Below are positions 15,473 through 23,762 of a stretch of 64,000 nt of DNA, one piece after another. Origin of the DNA: Roseovarius salincola (GTDB lineage Bacteria; Pseudomonadota; Alphaproteobacteria; Rhodobacterales; Rhodobacteraceae); assembly GCF_026891095.1 (NCBI RefSeq), contig NZ_JAPTNL010000007.1, positions 94,225 through 158,224 on the forward strand, written 5' to 3'. A program made the position numbers and the translations under genes. Position 1 is the stretch's first letter, and each line of letters starts with the position of its first letter. The notes under the pieces were generated by a model. It was not told the origin of the DNA. It did not search any database and saw only the letters and a list, made by a program, of their open reading frames with translations.

Positions 15473-16317
15473 TGGGCTGGCTGGCAGTTGGATTGGGGGC
15501 GTGGCTCGGCGGCTGGTGGCTGAACCATGTGCTTTCGCACCGGCCCGCCACGCGGCTGACGCGCCTCGCGGTGCCGGTGATCTTCGGTCTGAGCGTCGTG
15601 GTGATCTGGGAATCGCTGGTGCGGGGGCTCGAGATTTCGCCGGTGCTCTTGCCCCCGCCCACACAGATCGCCGCGACCTTCGCCGCCAAGACCCACATCC
15701 TGTGGGAGGATTTCGTGCAGACCGTCATCAAGGGCGCGCTGACCGGCTATGTCATGGGTTGCGGCGCCGCCTTCCTGATCGCGGTGGCGATCGACCGGTT
15801 TCCGTTCCTGCAACGCGGGCTTTTGCCGGTCGGCAATTTCGTGGCCGCGCTGCCGATCATCGGCATGGCACCGATTCTGGTCATGTGGTTCGGCTTCGAC
15901 TGGCAATCCAAGGCGGCGGTGGTGGTGGTCATGGTGTTCTTTCCGATGCTGGTGAACACCGTTCAGGGCCTTCAGGACACCAGTGCCATGCAGCGCGACC
16001 TCATGCGCACCTACGGCGCGGGCTACTGGACCACGCTGCTCAAGCTGAGGCTGCCGGCGGCCATGCCGTTCATCTTCAACGGGCTCAAGATCGCCTCGAC
16101 ACTGGCCCTGATCGGGGCGATCGTGGCAGAGTTCTTCGGCTCGCCCATCAAGGGCATGGGGTTTCGCATCTCCACCTCGGTGGGGCAGCTCACGCTCGAT
16201 CTGGTCTGGGCCGAGATCGTCGTCGCCGCGATCGCGGGCTCGGCCTTCTACGGCGGGGTTGCCCTGCTGGAGAAAGCGGTGACATTCTGGCACCCGTCCC
16301 AACGGGGCCGGGCATGA
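15472..16317 (+). CDS. ABC transporter permease 2
   Basis: A 281-residue permease homologous to the preceding one, with the coupling motif MRTYGAGYWTTLLKLRLPAA (about residues 179-198). The start is set at the ATG in the TGATG junction with permease 1; an in-frame GTG one codon earlier is possible. It is followed 40 bp later by the substrate-binding protein gene, completing an ATPase-permease-permease-receptor operon. Confidence 0.87.
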   Translation: MGWLAVGLGAWLGGWWLNHVLSHRPATRLTRLAVPVIFGLSVVVIWESLVRGLEISPVLLPPPTQIAATFAAKTHILWEDFVQTVIKGALTGYVMGCGAAFLIAVAIDRFPFLQRGLLPVGNFVAALPIIGMAPILVMWFGFDWQSKAAVVVVMVFFPMLVNTVQGLQDTSAMQRDLMRTYGAGYWTTLLKLRLPAAMPFIFNGLKIASTLALIGAIVAEFFGSPIKGMGFRISTSVGQLTLDLVWAEIVVAAIAGSAFYGGVALLEKAVTFWHPSQRGRA

Positions 16318-16357
16318 GAAGAACCACAATAACCAAACACAACACGGGAGAAATGAG

Positions 16358-17350
16358 ATGAAGACATTCGCAACAACCATGGGCCTTGCCGTGGCGGGGC
16401 TCTGCGCCGGGATGGCGCAGGCCGCCGACGACCTGACGCTGCAACTGAAATGGGTCACGCAGGCGCAGTTCGCCGGTTACTACGTCGCCCAGGACAAGGG
16501 GTTTTACGACGAAGAAGACCTGAACGTCACGATCAAGCCGGGCGGCCCCGACATCGCCCCGACACAGGTGATCGCCGGTGGCGGCGCGGATGTGACCGTG
16601 GAATGGATGCCCGCGGCACTTTCGGCGCGCGAAAAGGGCCTGCCGCTGGTCAATATCGCCCAGCCCTTCAAAAGCTCGGGCATGATGCTGACCTGTCTCA
16701 AAAGCACCGGCGTCACCGGCCCCGAGGATTTTCCCGGCCGCACGCTCGGTGTCTGGTTCTTCGGCAATGAATTCCCCTTCCTCAGCTGGATGAGCCAGCT
16801 TGGAATCTCGACCGAAGGTGGCGATGACGGGGTGACCGTGCTCAAGCAGGGGTTCAACGTCGATCCGCTTCTGCAGGATCAGGCCGATTGCATCTCGACC
16901 ATGACCTATAATGAATACTGGCAGGTGATCGACGCGGGCATCACGCCCGAAGAGCTGATCACCTTCAAATACGAGGATCAGGGCGTCGCCACGCTGGAAG
17001 ACGGGCTTTACGTTCTGGAAGACAAGCTGGACGACCCCGCCGAGGTGGACAAGCTCGCGCGCTTCGTGCGCGCCTCGATGAAGGGCTGGAAATGGGCCGA
17101 GGAGAACCCCGAAGAGGCGGCGATGATCGTGCTGGACAATGACGCCACCGGCGCGCAGACCGAAAAGCACCAGACCCGCATGATGACCGAGATCGCCAAG
17201 CTGACCGCAGGCTCCAACGGCGCGCTGGACCCGGCCGATTTCGAGCGCACGGTCGATTCGCTCCTGTCGGGCGGAGACAACCCGGTGATCACCGAACATC
17301 CAGGCGATGCCGCCTGGACGCATGCGATCACCGACAAGGCGCTGAACTGA
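16358..17350 (+). CDS. NMT1/THI5-like ABC substrate-binding protein
   Basis: A 330-residue periplasmic receptor with a cleavable signal peptide (MKTFATTMGLAVAGLCAGMAQA, cleavage after AQA). The mature start DDLTLQLKWVTQAQFAGYYV is typical of ThiY-type proteins that bind hydroxymethylpyrimidine, formylaminopyrimidine or related heterocycles. Later features include GGGADVTVEWMPAALSAREK near residues 68-87. Combined with the catabolic genes just upstream, pyrimidine or hydantoin uptake is the best inference; a thiamine-precursor role is the alternative, but no thi gene is nearby. Confidence 0.87.
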   Translation: MKTFATTMGLAVAGLCAGMAQAADDLTLQLKWVTQAQFAGYYVAQDKGFYDEEDLNVTIKPGGPDIAPTQVIAGGGADVTVEWMPAALSAREKGLPLVNIAQPFKSSGMMLTCLKSTGVTGPEDFPGRTLGVWFFGNEFPFLSWMSQLGISTEGGDDGVTVLKQGFNVDPLLQDQADCISTMTYNEYWQVIDAGITPEELITFKYEDQGVATLEDGLYVLEDKLDDPAEVDKLARFVRASMKGWKWAEENPEEAAMIVLDNDATGAQTEKHQTRMMTEIAKLTAGSNGALDPADFERTVDSLLSGGDNPVITEHPGDAAWTHAITDKALN

Positions 17351-17380
17351 TCCGGACCGGTACCTGAGGGAAACTCTTGA

Positions 17381-17410
17381 AGCGGGGCGCAGCCATGTTC
17401 GCGCCCCGCT
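17381..17410 (+). terminator. Terminator after the ABC transporter operon
   Basis: A perfect 10-bp stem (AGCGGGGCGC/GCGCCCCGCT) with a 10-nt loop, 30 bp after the substrate-binding protein stop. The downstream T content is weak (CAGCTTTC). The rest of the gap to 17639 shows only an A/T-rich stretch with TACAATATAAAG at about 17580, a possible promoter region for the carboxypeptidase gene. Confidence 0.6.
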
Positions 17411-17639
17411 CAGCTTTCGCCCGCTCGTTCGTTTCCGCGCGCGCCCGCTGCCTCATTTCCGCCACAATGGCCGATTTTGCGGTCAGGCCGAATACAACCG
17501 CGAGATGTTGAAGAACACGGCGAAACCCTTTGTAAAATAGGCGCTTTCCTCAACTCGGCCCCTGTGCTAACATCTTGAGTACAATATAAAGAAGCCAGTC
17601 GGAAAACCGGCGGCGCGAGAGGCAGAAAAGAGTAGTTCC

Positions 17640-19130
17640 ATGAAGGCTTGGAGCAAGCAGCAGATCCGCTGGGGTCTGATGGCGTTGGCGACATTCTGGA
17701 TGCTGGTCGTGGTTCCGCTGAGCGCGGCCGCCGCACCCTATGCAGCGATGGTGATGGATGCGCGATCTGGCGAAGTGGTTCACTCCCGCAATGCCGACAC
17801 CCGCCTGCACCCTGCTTCCCTGACCAAGATGATGACGCTTTACGTGGTGTTCGAGGCGGTCGAGAACGGCGAGATCGGCCTCGATACGCTGGTGACCATT
17901 TCCACGCACGCCGCCAGCGAACCGCCCAGCAAGCTGGGGTTGCGCGCCGGTCAGAAGATCCGCCTGCGTTATCTCATTCGCGCAGCAGCGGTGAAATCGG
18001 CCAATGATGCCGCCACCGCCCTTGGCGAGGCGATCGAAGGGTCCGAGGCGAGCTTTGCGCGCCGCATGAACCGCACCGCCAAGGCGATGGGGATGACCCG
18101 CACCACCTTCAAGAACGCCCATGGCCTGACCGAAAGCGGCCACCTGTCGACCGCTCGGGACATGACGATCCTGGGGCGGCATGTGTTCTACGACTATCCC
18201 GAATATTACAACCTTTTCTCGCGCATCACCGCCGATGCCGGCGGGCGAACCGTCTATCACACCAACCGCAAGCTGCTTCGCGCCTACCGGGGCGCCGATG
18301 GCATCAAGACGGGCTATACCCGCGCCGCCGGTTTCAACCTGGTCGCCAGCGCCGAACGCGGCGGAAAGCGGGTCATCGCCACCGTATTCGGCGGGCGCTC
18401 GACCGCCTCGCGCAATGCCAAGGTGGCGGAACTTCTGGACCTCGGCTTCAACCGCGTTCCGACCCGCGTCGCGCTGCACCGGCCCCGGCCTCCGGCCTAT
18501 ATGGGCAAGATCGGCGACGGTGTGCCCGGCGGCTATGGCAAGAAAGTCCGCCTGGTCGCGGCAGCCGCCGTCAAGCGCAGCCTGCGCCCGCAGGCGCGCA
18601 TGGTGGCCAGCGACGCCCCGGTGCTGCTGGCGGCGAAGGACGATATCGAACAGGCAGTGCTGGCCGCGCAACAGGAAGCCCCGGCGCTCTCGCCCGTCGC
18701 CAAACCCGAACCCGAAACCGAACCACAGATCGCCCAAGGCGCGGCGGCGTCGCCATCCATCGACAGCGCGCGCCTGCCCCGCATCAATCCCGAACCGCGC
18801 CCCGCCGACCTCGTGCTCGCAAGCGCGCAGGAACCGGCCCGCGACCCCATTCAGGAGGTGGTGACCCGTGTCTCCACATCGGGCGGGCGCAACTGGGGTA
18901 TCAATATCGGGCGCTATCCCAGCGAATACAAGGCCCGCAAGATCCTGCTTCAAACTGCGCTCAACGAGATCACCACGCTTGACGGATCCCTGCGCAAGGT
19001 GGTCAAGCGCCCCACCGGGTTCGATGCCAATTTCATGGGCATGACGCGCGAAACCGCGGATCTGGCCTGCCGGCGGTTGCAGGCCAAGCAGGTCACCTGT
19101 TTCATGATCGAGCCGGGCGGCGGTGCCTGA
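17640..19130 (+). CDS. D-alanyl-D-alanine carboxypeptidase with SPOR domain
   Basis: A 496-residue exported penicillin-binding protein of the DacA/DacC class that trims the terminal D-Ala of peptidoglycan stem peptides. After an N-terminal signal (residues 10-32), the three active-site motifs are Ser60-Leu-Thr-Lys63, Ser120-Ala-Asn122 and Lys223-Thr-Gly225. An Ala/Pro/Glu-rich linker (residues 330-415) leads to a C-terminal SPOR-like domain (WGINIGRYPSEYKARKILLQ, residues 420-490), which binds denuded glycan at division sites. SPOR fusion is common in alphaproteobacterial members. Confidence 0.9.
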   Translation: MKAWSKQQIRWGLMALATFWMLVVVPLSAAAAPYAAMVMDARSGEVVHSRNADTRLHPASLTKMMTLYVVFEAVENGEIGLDTLVTISTHAASEPPSKLGLRAGQKIRLRYLIRAAAVKSANDAATALGEAIEGSEASFARRMNRTAKAMGMTRTTFKNAHGLTESGHLSTARDMTILGRHVFYDYPEYYNLFSRITADAGGRTVYHTNRKLLRAYRGADGIKTGYTRAAGFNLVASAERGGKRVIATVFGGRSTASRNAKVAELLDLGFNRVPTRVALHRPRPPAYMGKIGDGVPGGYGKKVRLVAAAAVKRSLRPQARMVASDAPVLLAAKDDIEQAVLAAQQEAPALSPVAKPEPETEPQIAQGAAASPSIDSARLPRINPEPRPADLVLASAQEPARDPIQEVVTRVSTSGGRNWGINIGRYPSEYKARKILLQTALNEITTLDGSLRKVVKRPTGFDANFMGMTRETADLACRRLQAKQVTCFMIEPGGGA

Positions 19131-19146
19131 GGCAAGCCACGAAATC

Positions 19147-19208
19147 GGGGGCGCTGCCCCCGTCGCCGCAGGCGGCGACTCCCCCGGGATATTTATGAAC
19201 AGAAGAAG
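19147..19208 (+). repeat. 62-bp extragenic repeat, copy R2
   Basis: Nearly identical to R1 (59 of 62 positions). It lies 17 bp after the carboxypeptidase stop and faces copy R5 (19328-19386) on the other strand; together with a GGGCGGG/CCCGCCC hairpin between them they fill the 282-bp gap between the convergent carboxypeptidase and ccoS genes, presumably ending transcription in both directions. Confidence 0.85.
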
Positions 19209-19262
19209 GGGGCGGGATTGGACCAACCCGCCCCGACCGGCAGTGCCGGCCTTCTCCTGTTG

Positions 19263-19293
19263 CGGTCATCGGCGTCCCCGCCTGTACCGCCCG
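19263..19293. repeat. Short extragenic repeat, family B copy 2
   Basis: Matches 14459-14489 in CGGTCATCGGC and CCTGTACCG. It lies between repeat copies R2 and R5. Confidence 0.45.
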
Positions 19294-19327
19294 GTCATGA
19301 TGCCCCGAAAAGCTTCACGAACCGTTA

Positions 19328-19386
19328 CTTCTTCTGTTTGAAAATATCCTGGGGGTGAGGCCGCAGGCCGAGGGGGCAAAGCCCCC
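19328..19386 (-). repeat. Extragenic repeat, divergent copy R5
   Basis: Read on the minus strand it has the same architecture as R1-R3: GGGGGCTTTGCCCCC, then GGCCTGCGGCC, CCCCC, a GGATATTTT segment and the end AACAGAAGAAG. It is more diverged in the stems than in the tail. The stem changes are largely compensated, which suggests that the hairpins matter. Confidence 0.75.
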
Positions 19387-19412
19387 TGCCCCGCCTGCGC
19401 CAGGCGCCGGTT

Positions 19413-19571
19413 TCAGGGTTTGGGGTGATCGTCGTATTCGTCGCTCAGGATACGGCGTGAATCGCCCTCGGGATCGTCATATTGGTTGGTTTTGACCGTA
19501 TAGACGAAAAACGCCAGCCCCAGCCCCCCAAGGAAGAGCGAGATCGGAATCAGATAGGCGAGAATGGTCAT
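19413..19571 (-). CDS. ccoS: cbb3 oxidase maturation protein CcoS
   Basis: A 52-residue single-pass membrane protein (MTILAYLIPISLFLGGLGLA followed by FFVYTVKTNQYDDPEGDS). The hydrophobic N terminus and the YDDPEGDSRRIL motif are diagnostic of CcoS, which is needed for insertion of haem and copper into the cbb3 oxidase. It starts 5 bp after the ccoI stop and closes the ccoGHIS operon. Confidence 0.92.
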   Translation of the reverse strand: MTILAYLIPISLFLGGLGLAFFVYTVKTNQYDDPEGDSRRILSDEYDDHPKP

Positions 19572-19575
19572 GATG

Positions 19576-21765
19576 TCACCTCAGCCGCAAAGCGTTCAGC
19601 GACACAGTAATGGAACTTGCGGACATGGCCAAGGCCGCAATCAGCGGCGTCGCGAAACCGGCGATCGCCAGCGGCACGGCAACCACGTTATAGACCGTGG
19701 CGATGTTGAAATTCTCGCGGATGCGGCGAATCGCGGAACGCGCGGTATCGCAGGCGGCGGCGATCGGCGACAGATCACTGCCAAGAAGCACGATATCGGA
19801 GGCGACCCGCGCGGCATCAAGCGCGCTGGCGGGTGAGATCGACACATGCGCCGCCGCAAGTGCCGCCGTGTCGTTGAGCCCGTCACCCACCATCAGCACC
19901 TTTGCGCCCTCGGCGCTCATGGCCTGGATGCGCTCGGCCTTGTCGGCGGGCAGGGCCTCGGCCATCCAGCGTTCGATGCCAAGCCGCGCCGCGAGCGCCT
20001 CGACCGCCGGCGTGGTGTCGCCGGACATGAGATAGACCGTCTTGCCGGCCTGCTTGAGGGACTCCACCGCATCGGCAGCGCCCTCGCGCAGCCGGTCGGC
20101 AAAGATGAACGCTCTCGGTGCGCCCGCGCCACGGCTGAGGAACGTGGCGGTCTCGGCCAGGCCCTGCCCCCCGGTCCAGCTGGCGCGGCCAAGGCGCACC
20201 TCCTGCCCCTCATGCATCGCCCTGGTCCCGAAGCCGGGCATCTCGGTCACGTCGCTGACGCGGGCAGGGGCGAAGCCCGCCTCGCGCGCGGCGCGGGTGA
20301 TGGCCTGCGCCAGCGGGTGCGACGAGCCTTCGGCCAGCGCCAGCGCCAGTTCGATGTCGCGCCGCGGCACTTCGCCCATATTGGTCAGCTCCGGCGTCCC
20401 CGCCGTGAGCGTGCCGGTCTTGTCGAACACCACCGTATCGACCTGCGCCAGCCGCTCGAGCGCGGTTTCGTGCTTGATCAGCATGCCGCGGCGGAACAGC
20501 CGCCCGCTGGCGGCGGTGGTCACCGCAGGCACCGCAAGGCCCAGCGCGCAGGGGCAGGTGATGATCAGCACCGCCGCCGCGATATTGAGCGCCGTGCGCA
20601 TGTCGAACGTGTAGAGATACCAGCCCACGAAGGCCAGTGCCGACAGAATATGCACCCCCGGCGCATAAAGCTTGGCGGCCTTGTCCGCGAGCGACGTGTA
20701 ACGCGAGCGCCCGGATTCGGCGATCGCCACGAGGTCGGCCATGCGGTGCAGCGACGTATCCGTCCCGACCGCGCTGGCGCGGATCGTCAGCGGCCCGGTG
20801 AGGTTGACCTCGCCCGCCGAGACGCTCTGGCCTTCACCGGCGAAGACCGGCAGCGTCTCACCGGTCAGCAGCGAGCGGTCGATCTCGGAGGTGCCGGTGA
20901 CGATCACGCCATCGACAGGCATGCGCCCGCCCGGGCGCACCAGCACCAGATCGCCCACCGCGAGTTCCGCGATATTGACGGTTTCCTCCTCCCCGTCGCG
21001 CAGCCGGATCGCGCGGGGCACTTCGAGCGCTGTCAACTCCTCGGCCGCAGACCGCGCGATCGAGCGGGTCCGGTGATCAAGGTAACGCCCCGCGAGCAGG
21101 AAGAATGTCAGCGCCAGCGCCGCGTCGAAATAGGCATGCGCGCCCGAAAGCGCGGTTTCCCAGAGCGAGGTCACCACAGCCAGCACGATCGCCAGCGTGA
21201 TCGGCACATCCATGTTGAGCTGCCGGTTGCTGAGCGCCGCCCAGGCATTACGGAAAAACGGCTGCCCCGAAAAGGCGATCGTGGGCAGGGCGATCGCCGC
21301 CGAGACCCAGTGGAAAAGGTCGCGCGTCGCATCCGTCGCGCCCGACCAGACCGACACCGACAGCAGCATCACGTTCATGCTGGCGAAGCCGGCCACCGCC
21401 AGCCGCATCAGAAGCTCGCGCCCCGCGCGGTCATTCGCCGTGGCATTGAGCGTACCGGAATCGAGCTCATGCGCCTCATAGCCAAGCGCCTCGACCACGT
21501 TCTTCATATCCGCTGCGGTGATATCGGATTCGGCTTCGATGCTGGCGCGCTTGAGGGTCAGGTTCACACGGGCGGACTTGACGCCTGGATGAGTGTTCAG
21601 CGCCTTCTCGATCTTCGAGATACAGGCCGAACAATGGATCGTCGGCAGCGACAGCGCGATCTGCGCGGGCACATGCGCGGCGGCCTCTTCGGCCAGCCGC
21701 TCGGCCGAAGGCGCGGCGGCACAGGCCGGGCAGGCCGAGGGCGTCGGACGCATGTTGCCGCTCAT
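19576..21765 (-). CDS. ccoI: Copper-exporting P1B-type ATPase CcoI
   Basis: A 729-residue heavy-metal P-type ATPase. The N terminus has a metal-binding Cys45-Ser-Ala-Cys48 in a heavy-metal-associated domain and a CPAC motif at residues 12-15. Eight membrane helices surround the ion-site CPC (ITCPCALGLAVP), followed by the phosphorylated Asp in DKTGTLT and the GDGLNDTAAL hinge. CcoI delivers copper to the periplasmic side for the CuB centre of cbb3 oxidase. It lies between ccoH and ccoS with gaps of 4 bp each. Confidence 0.94.
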   Translation of the reverse strand: MSGNMRPTPSACPACAAAPSAERLAEEAAAHVPAQIALSLPTIHCSACISKIEKALNTHPGVKSARVNLTLKRASIEAESDITAADMKNVVEALGYEAHELDSGTLNATANDRAGRELLMRLAVAGFASMNVMLLSVSVWSGATDATRDLFHWVSAAIALPTIAFSGQPFFRNAWAALSNRQLNMDVPITLAIVLAVVTSLWETALSGAHAYFDAALALTFFLLAGRYLDHRTRSIARSAAEELTALEVPRAIRLRDGEEETVNIAELAVGDLVLVRPGGRMPVDGVIVTGTSEIDRSLLTGETLPVFAGEGQSVSAGEVNLTGPLTIRASAVGTDTSLHRMADLVAIAESGRSRYTSLADKAAKLYAPGVHILSALAFVGWYLYTFDMRTALNIAAAVLIITCPCALGLAVPAVTTAASGRLFRRGMLIKHETALERLAQVDTVVFDKTGTLTAGTPELTNMGEVPRRDIELALALAEGSSHPLAQAITRAAREAGFAPARVSDVTEMPGFGTRAMHEGQEVRLGRASWTGGQGLAETATFLSRGAGAPRAFIFADRLREGAADAVESLKQAGKTVYLMSGDTTPAVEALAARLGIERWMAEALPADKAERIQAMSAEGAKVLMVGDGLNDTAALAAAHVSISPASALDAARVASDIVLLGSDLSPIAAACDTARSAIRRIRENFNIATVYNVVAVPLAIAGFATPLIAALAMSASSITVSLNALRLR

Positions 21766-21769
21766 CCGC

Positions 21770-22228
21770 TCAATCCTTGATCAGAACGACACGTTGGGTA
21801 AACGCCGTGCCATCGGCGGCAAGCGCGCTCATGCGGATATTCCAGTTGCCATCGCCCAGCGGCACCTCGGCCACATAGGCCGAACCGTCGAACCGGAAAT
21901 CGGGACGCACATCATCGGCGATATGCGTGGCGCGCCCCACCGTGGCGTCCAGCGCCTCTACCTCGACAGGTTGGCCGAAGCGGTTGGTGATCCCCAGCAC
22001 GAGCCGCCCGTCCTGATGATGTGCCGCCACGGTCCAGCCCAGCGCCTCCTGCGCCGCCTTGCGTTCGTTGAATGTCTGGCTGGCGATGTAGGAGTTCTTG
22101 ACCTCGAGTCCGGGAAAGGTCTTGACCGCCGAATAGGCCAGCACGAGATTGACGCTGATGATGATCCCGAAAGCCCCCACGAATATCATCAACACATGCC
22201 TGCCGGTCAGTTTGCGTTCGCTGCTCAT
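21770..22228 (-). CDS. ccoH: cbb3 oxidase assembly protein CcoH (FixH family)
   Basis: A 152-residue membrane protein with a short cytoplasmic N terminus, one helix (HVLMIFVGAFGIIISVNLVL, residues 10-29) and a periplasmic beta-sandwich domain. The conserved YIASQTFNERKAAQE segment identifies the FixH family. The start is the ATG in an ATGA overlap with the ccoG stop. CcoH is required for stable CcoN/CcoP assembly. Confidence 0.92.
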   Translation of the reverse strand: MSSERKLTGRHVLMIFVGAFGIIISVNLVLAYSAVKTFPGLEVKNSYIASQTFNERKAAQEALGWTVAAHHQDGRLVLGITNRFGQPVEVEALDATVGRATHIADDVRPDFRFDGSAYVAEVPLGDGNWNIRMSALAADGTAFTQRVVLIKD

Positions 22229-23664
22229 CAATTCCCCCGTCCATTGAAGATTGTATCGGTATATGTGCGCTCGCCCGTCGAGATATCTTCGACCCAAAGG
22301 CGCACATCGCTGCGCTCGGCAGCCGCCGGTTCGGAACCGGGCGGCGCCACGAGATAGACCCGCGCCAGCTGCGAGGTGTCCGCAGGCACGTTGATCGTGG
22401 CATAAGGCGTGCCTTCGACCTGCAGGCGGATGGCCGGATGACCATTGACCGACATGCGGAACGGGCGTTCCTCGCCATGCTTGTTGCGCAGGCGCACCTC
22501 ATAGACATTGCGGATCGAACCGTCGGACATCGTGACAAAGGTCGGGTTGCGCACCGGCGCGACCGTCATGTCGATATCGGGCCGGATGAACAGCGCAAAG
22601 ATCAGGCCGATTCCGACCAGCGCCCAAAGCGCGGTATAAAGCATCGTGCGCGGGCGCAGGATATGCTTGATGATCGGTTTGGGCGCTTCCCCGGCGCGTT
22701 CGGAAACCTCATCCGTCAGCGCCATGTAATCAATCAGCCCGCGCGGCTTGCCGATCTTGGCCATGATATCGTCGCAGGCGTCGATGCACAGCGCGCAGGT
22801 GATGCATTCGAGCTGCTGGCCCTCGCGGATGTCGATCCCCACCGGGCAGACATTGACGCAGGCCATGCAGTCGATGCAGTCGCCCTGCTCGGCCCCCGCC
22901 TTCACCTCGTCCGAGTTCTTGCGCGGTTCGCCGCGCCATTCGCGATAGGCGACGGTCAGCGTGTCCTCATCCATCATGGCGGCCTGGATGCGCGGCCAGG
23001 GACAGGCATAGATGCAGATCTGTTCGCGCGCGAAACCGCCGAACAGGAAGGTCGTCGCCGTCAGCACGCCGATGGTGGTATAGGCGATCGGATGCGCGTC
23101 AAGCGTGAAGAGATCCACCAGAAGCGTCGGCGCATCGGTGAAATAGAACACCCAGGCGCCGCCGGTCGCCACGGCGATCAACAGCCAGCTGATCCATTTC
23201 GTCACGCGCAGGCGGGCCTTGCGGAAATCCAGCTTCTTCTGGCGGTGCAGGCGCAGGCGTGCGTTGCGGTCGCCCTCGATCCAGCGCTCCACCAGCACGA
23301 ACAGATCCGTCCACACTGTCTGCGGGCAGGCATAGCCGCACCACACGCGGCCAAGCGCCGAGGTGAACAGGAACAGCCCCAGGCCCGCCATCACCAGAAG
23401 ACCCGCGATGAAATAGAATTCATGCGGCCAGATCTCGATCCAGAAAAAGAAGAAACGGCGGCTGCCAAGATCCAGCAGCACCGCCTGATCGGGCATGTTC
23501 GGCCCACGGTCCCAGCGAATCCAGGGCGTGACATAATAGATCCCCAGGGTGATGATCATGATCACCCATTTCAGGTTTCTGAAATTCCCGTAAACCTTCT
23601 TGGGAAAGACAGGTTCTCGGGCGGCATAGAGGCTGGGGGCAGCATCTGGCTGGGATTGAGACAA
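22228..23664 (-). CDS. ccoG: cbb3 oxidase accessory ferredoxin-like protein CcoG (FixG/RdxA)
   Basis: A membrane iron-sulfur protein with about five helices and a double 4Fe-4S motif (CIDCMACVNVCP and CITCALCIDACD, near residues 245-290), used in copper reduction during cbb3 assembly. The start is uncertain: no ATG is available near the N terminus. I use the TTG at 23664, preceded by GGAGTG, giving 478 residues and the family-like N terminus SQSQPDAAPSLYAAREPVFP. A GTG at 23718 would give 496 residues, but would place the start upstream of the transcription start implied by the FNR box at 23730-23743. Confidence 0.88.
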   Translation of the reverse strand: MSQSQPDAAPSLYAAREPVFPKKVYGNFRNLKWVIMIITLGIYYVTPWIRWDRGPNMPDQAVLLDLGSRRFFFFWIEIWPHEFYFIAGLLVMAGLGLFLFTSALGRVWCGYACPQTVWTDLFVLVERWIEGDRNARLRLHRQKKLDFRKARLRVTKWISWLLIAVATGGAWVFYFTDAPTLLVDLFTLDAHPIAYTTIGVLTATTFLFGGFAREQICIYACPWPRIQAAMMDEDTLTVAYREWRGEPRKNSDEVKAGAEQGDCIDCMACVNVCPVGIDIREGQQLECITCALCIDACDDIMAKIGKPRGLIDYMALTDEVSERAGEAPKPIIKHILRPRTMLYTALWALVGIGLIFALFIRPDIDMTVAPVRNPTFVTMSDGSIRNVYEVRLRNKHGEERPFRMSVNGHPAIRLQVEGTPYATINVPADTSQLARVYLVAPPGSEPAAAERSDVRLWVEDISTGERTYTDTIFNGRGN

Positions 23665-23729
23665 CGGAATCACTCCGGTATTCGCGTTTATTGACAAGGC
23701 TGTTGTTTCAGGCGGCACCGGAAAGAGCC

Positions 23730-23743
23730 TTGATTTGCATCAA
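23730..23743 (-). promoter_or_regulatory. FNR box upstream of ccoG
   Basis: TTGATTTGCATCAA is a perfect TTGAT-N4-ATCAA FNR/FixK site. For activation at -41.5 the transcription start would fall near 23695 on the minus strand, about 30 nt before the TTG start of ccoG. The likely regulator, FnrL, is encoded at 29765-30514. Confidence 0.85.
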
Positions 23744-23762
23744 ATTCTGACTCTGAAACTGA

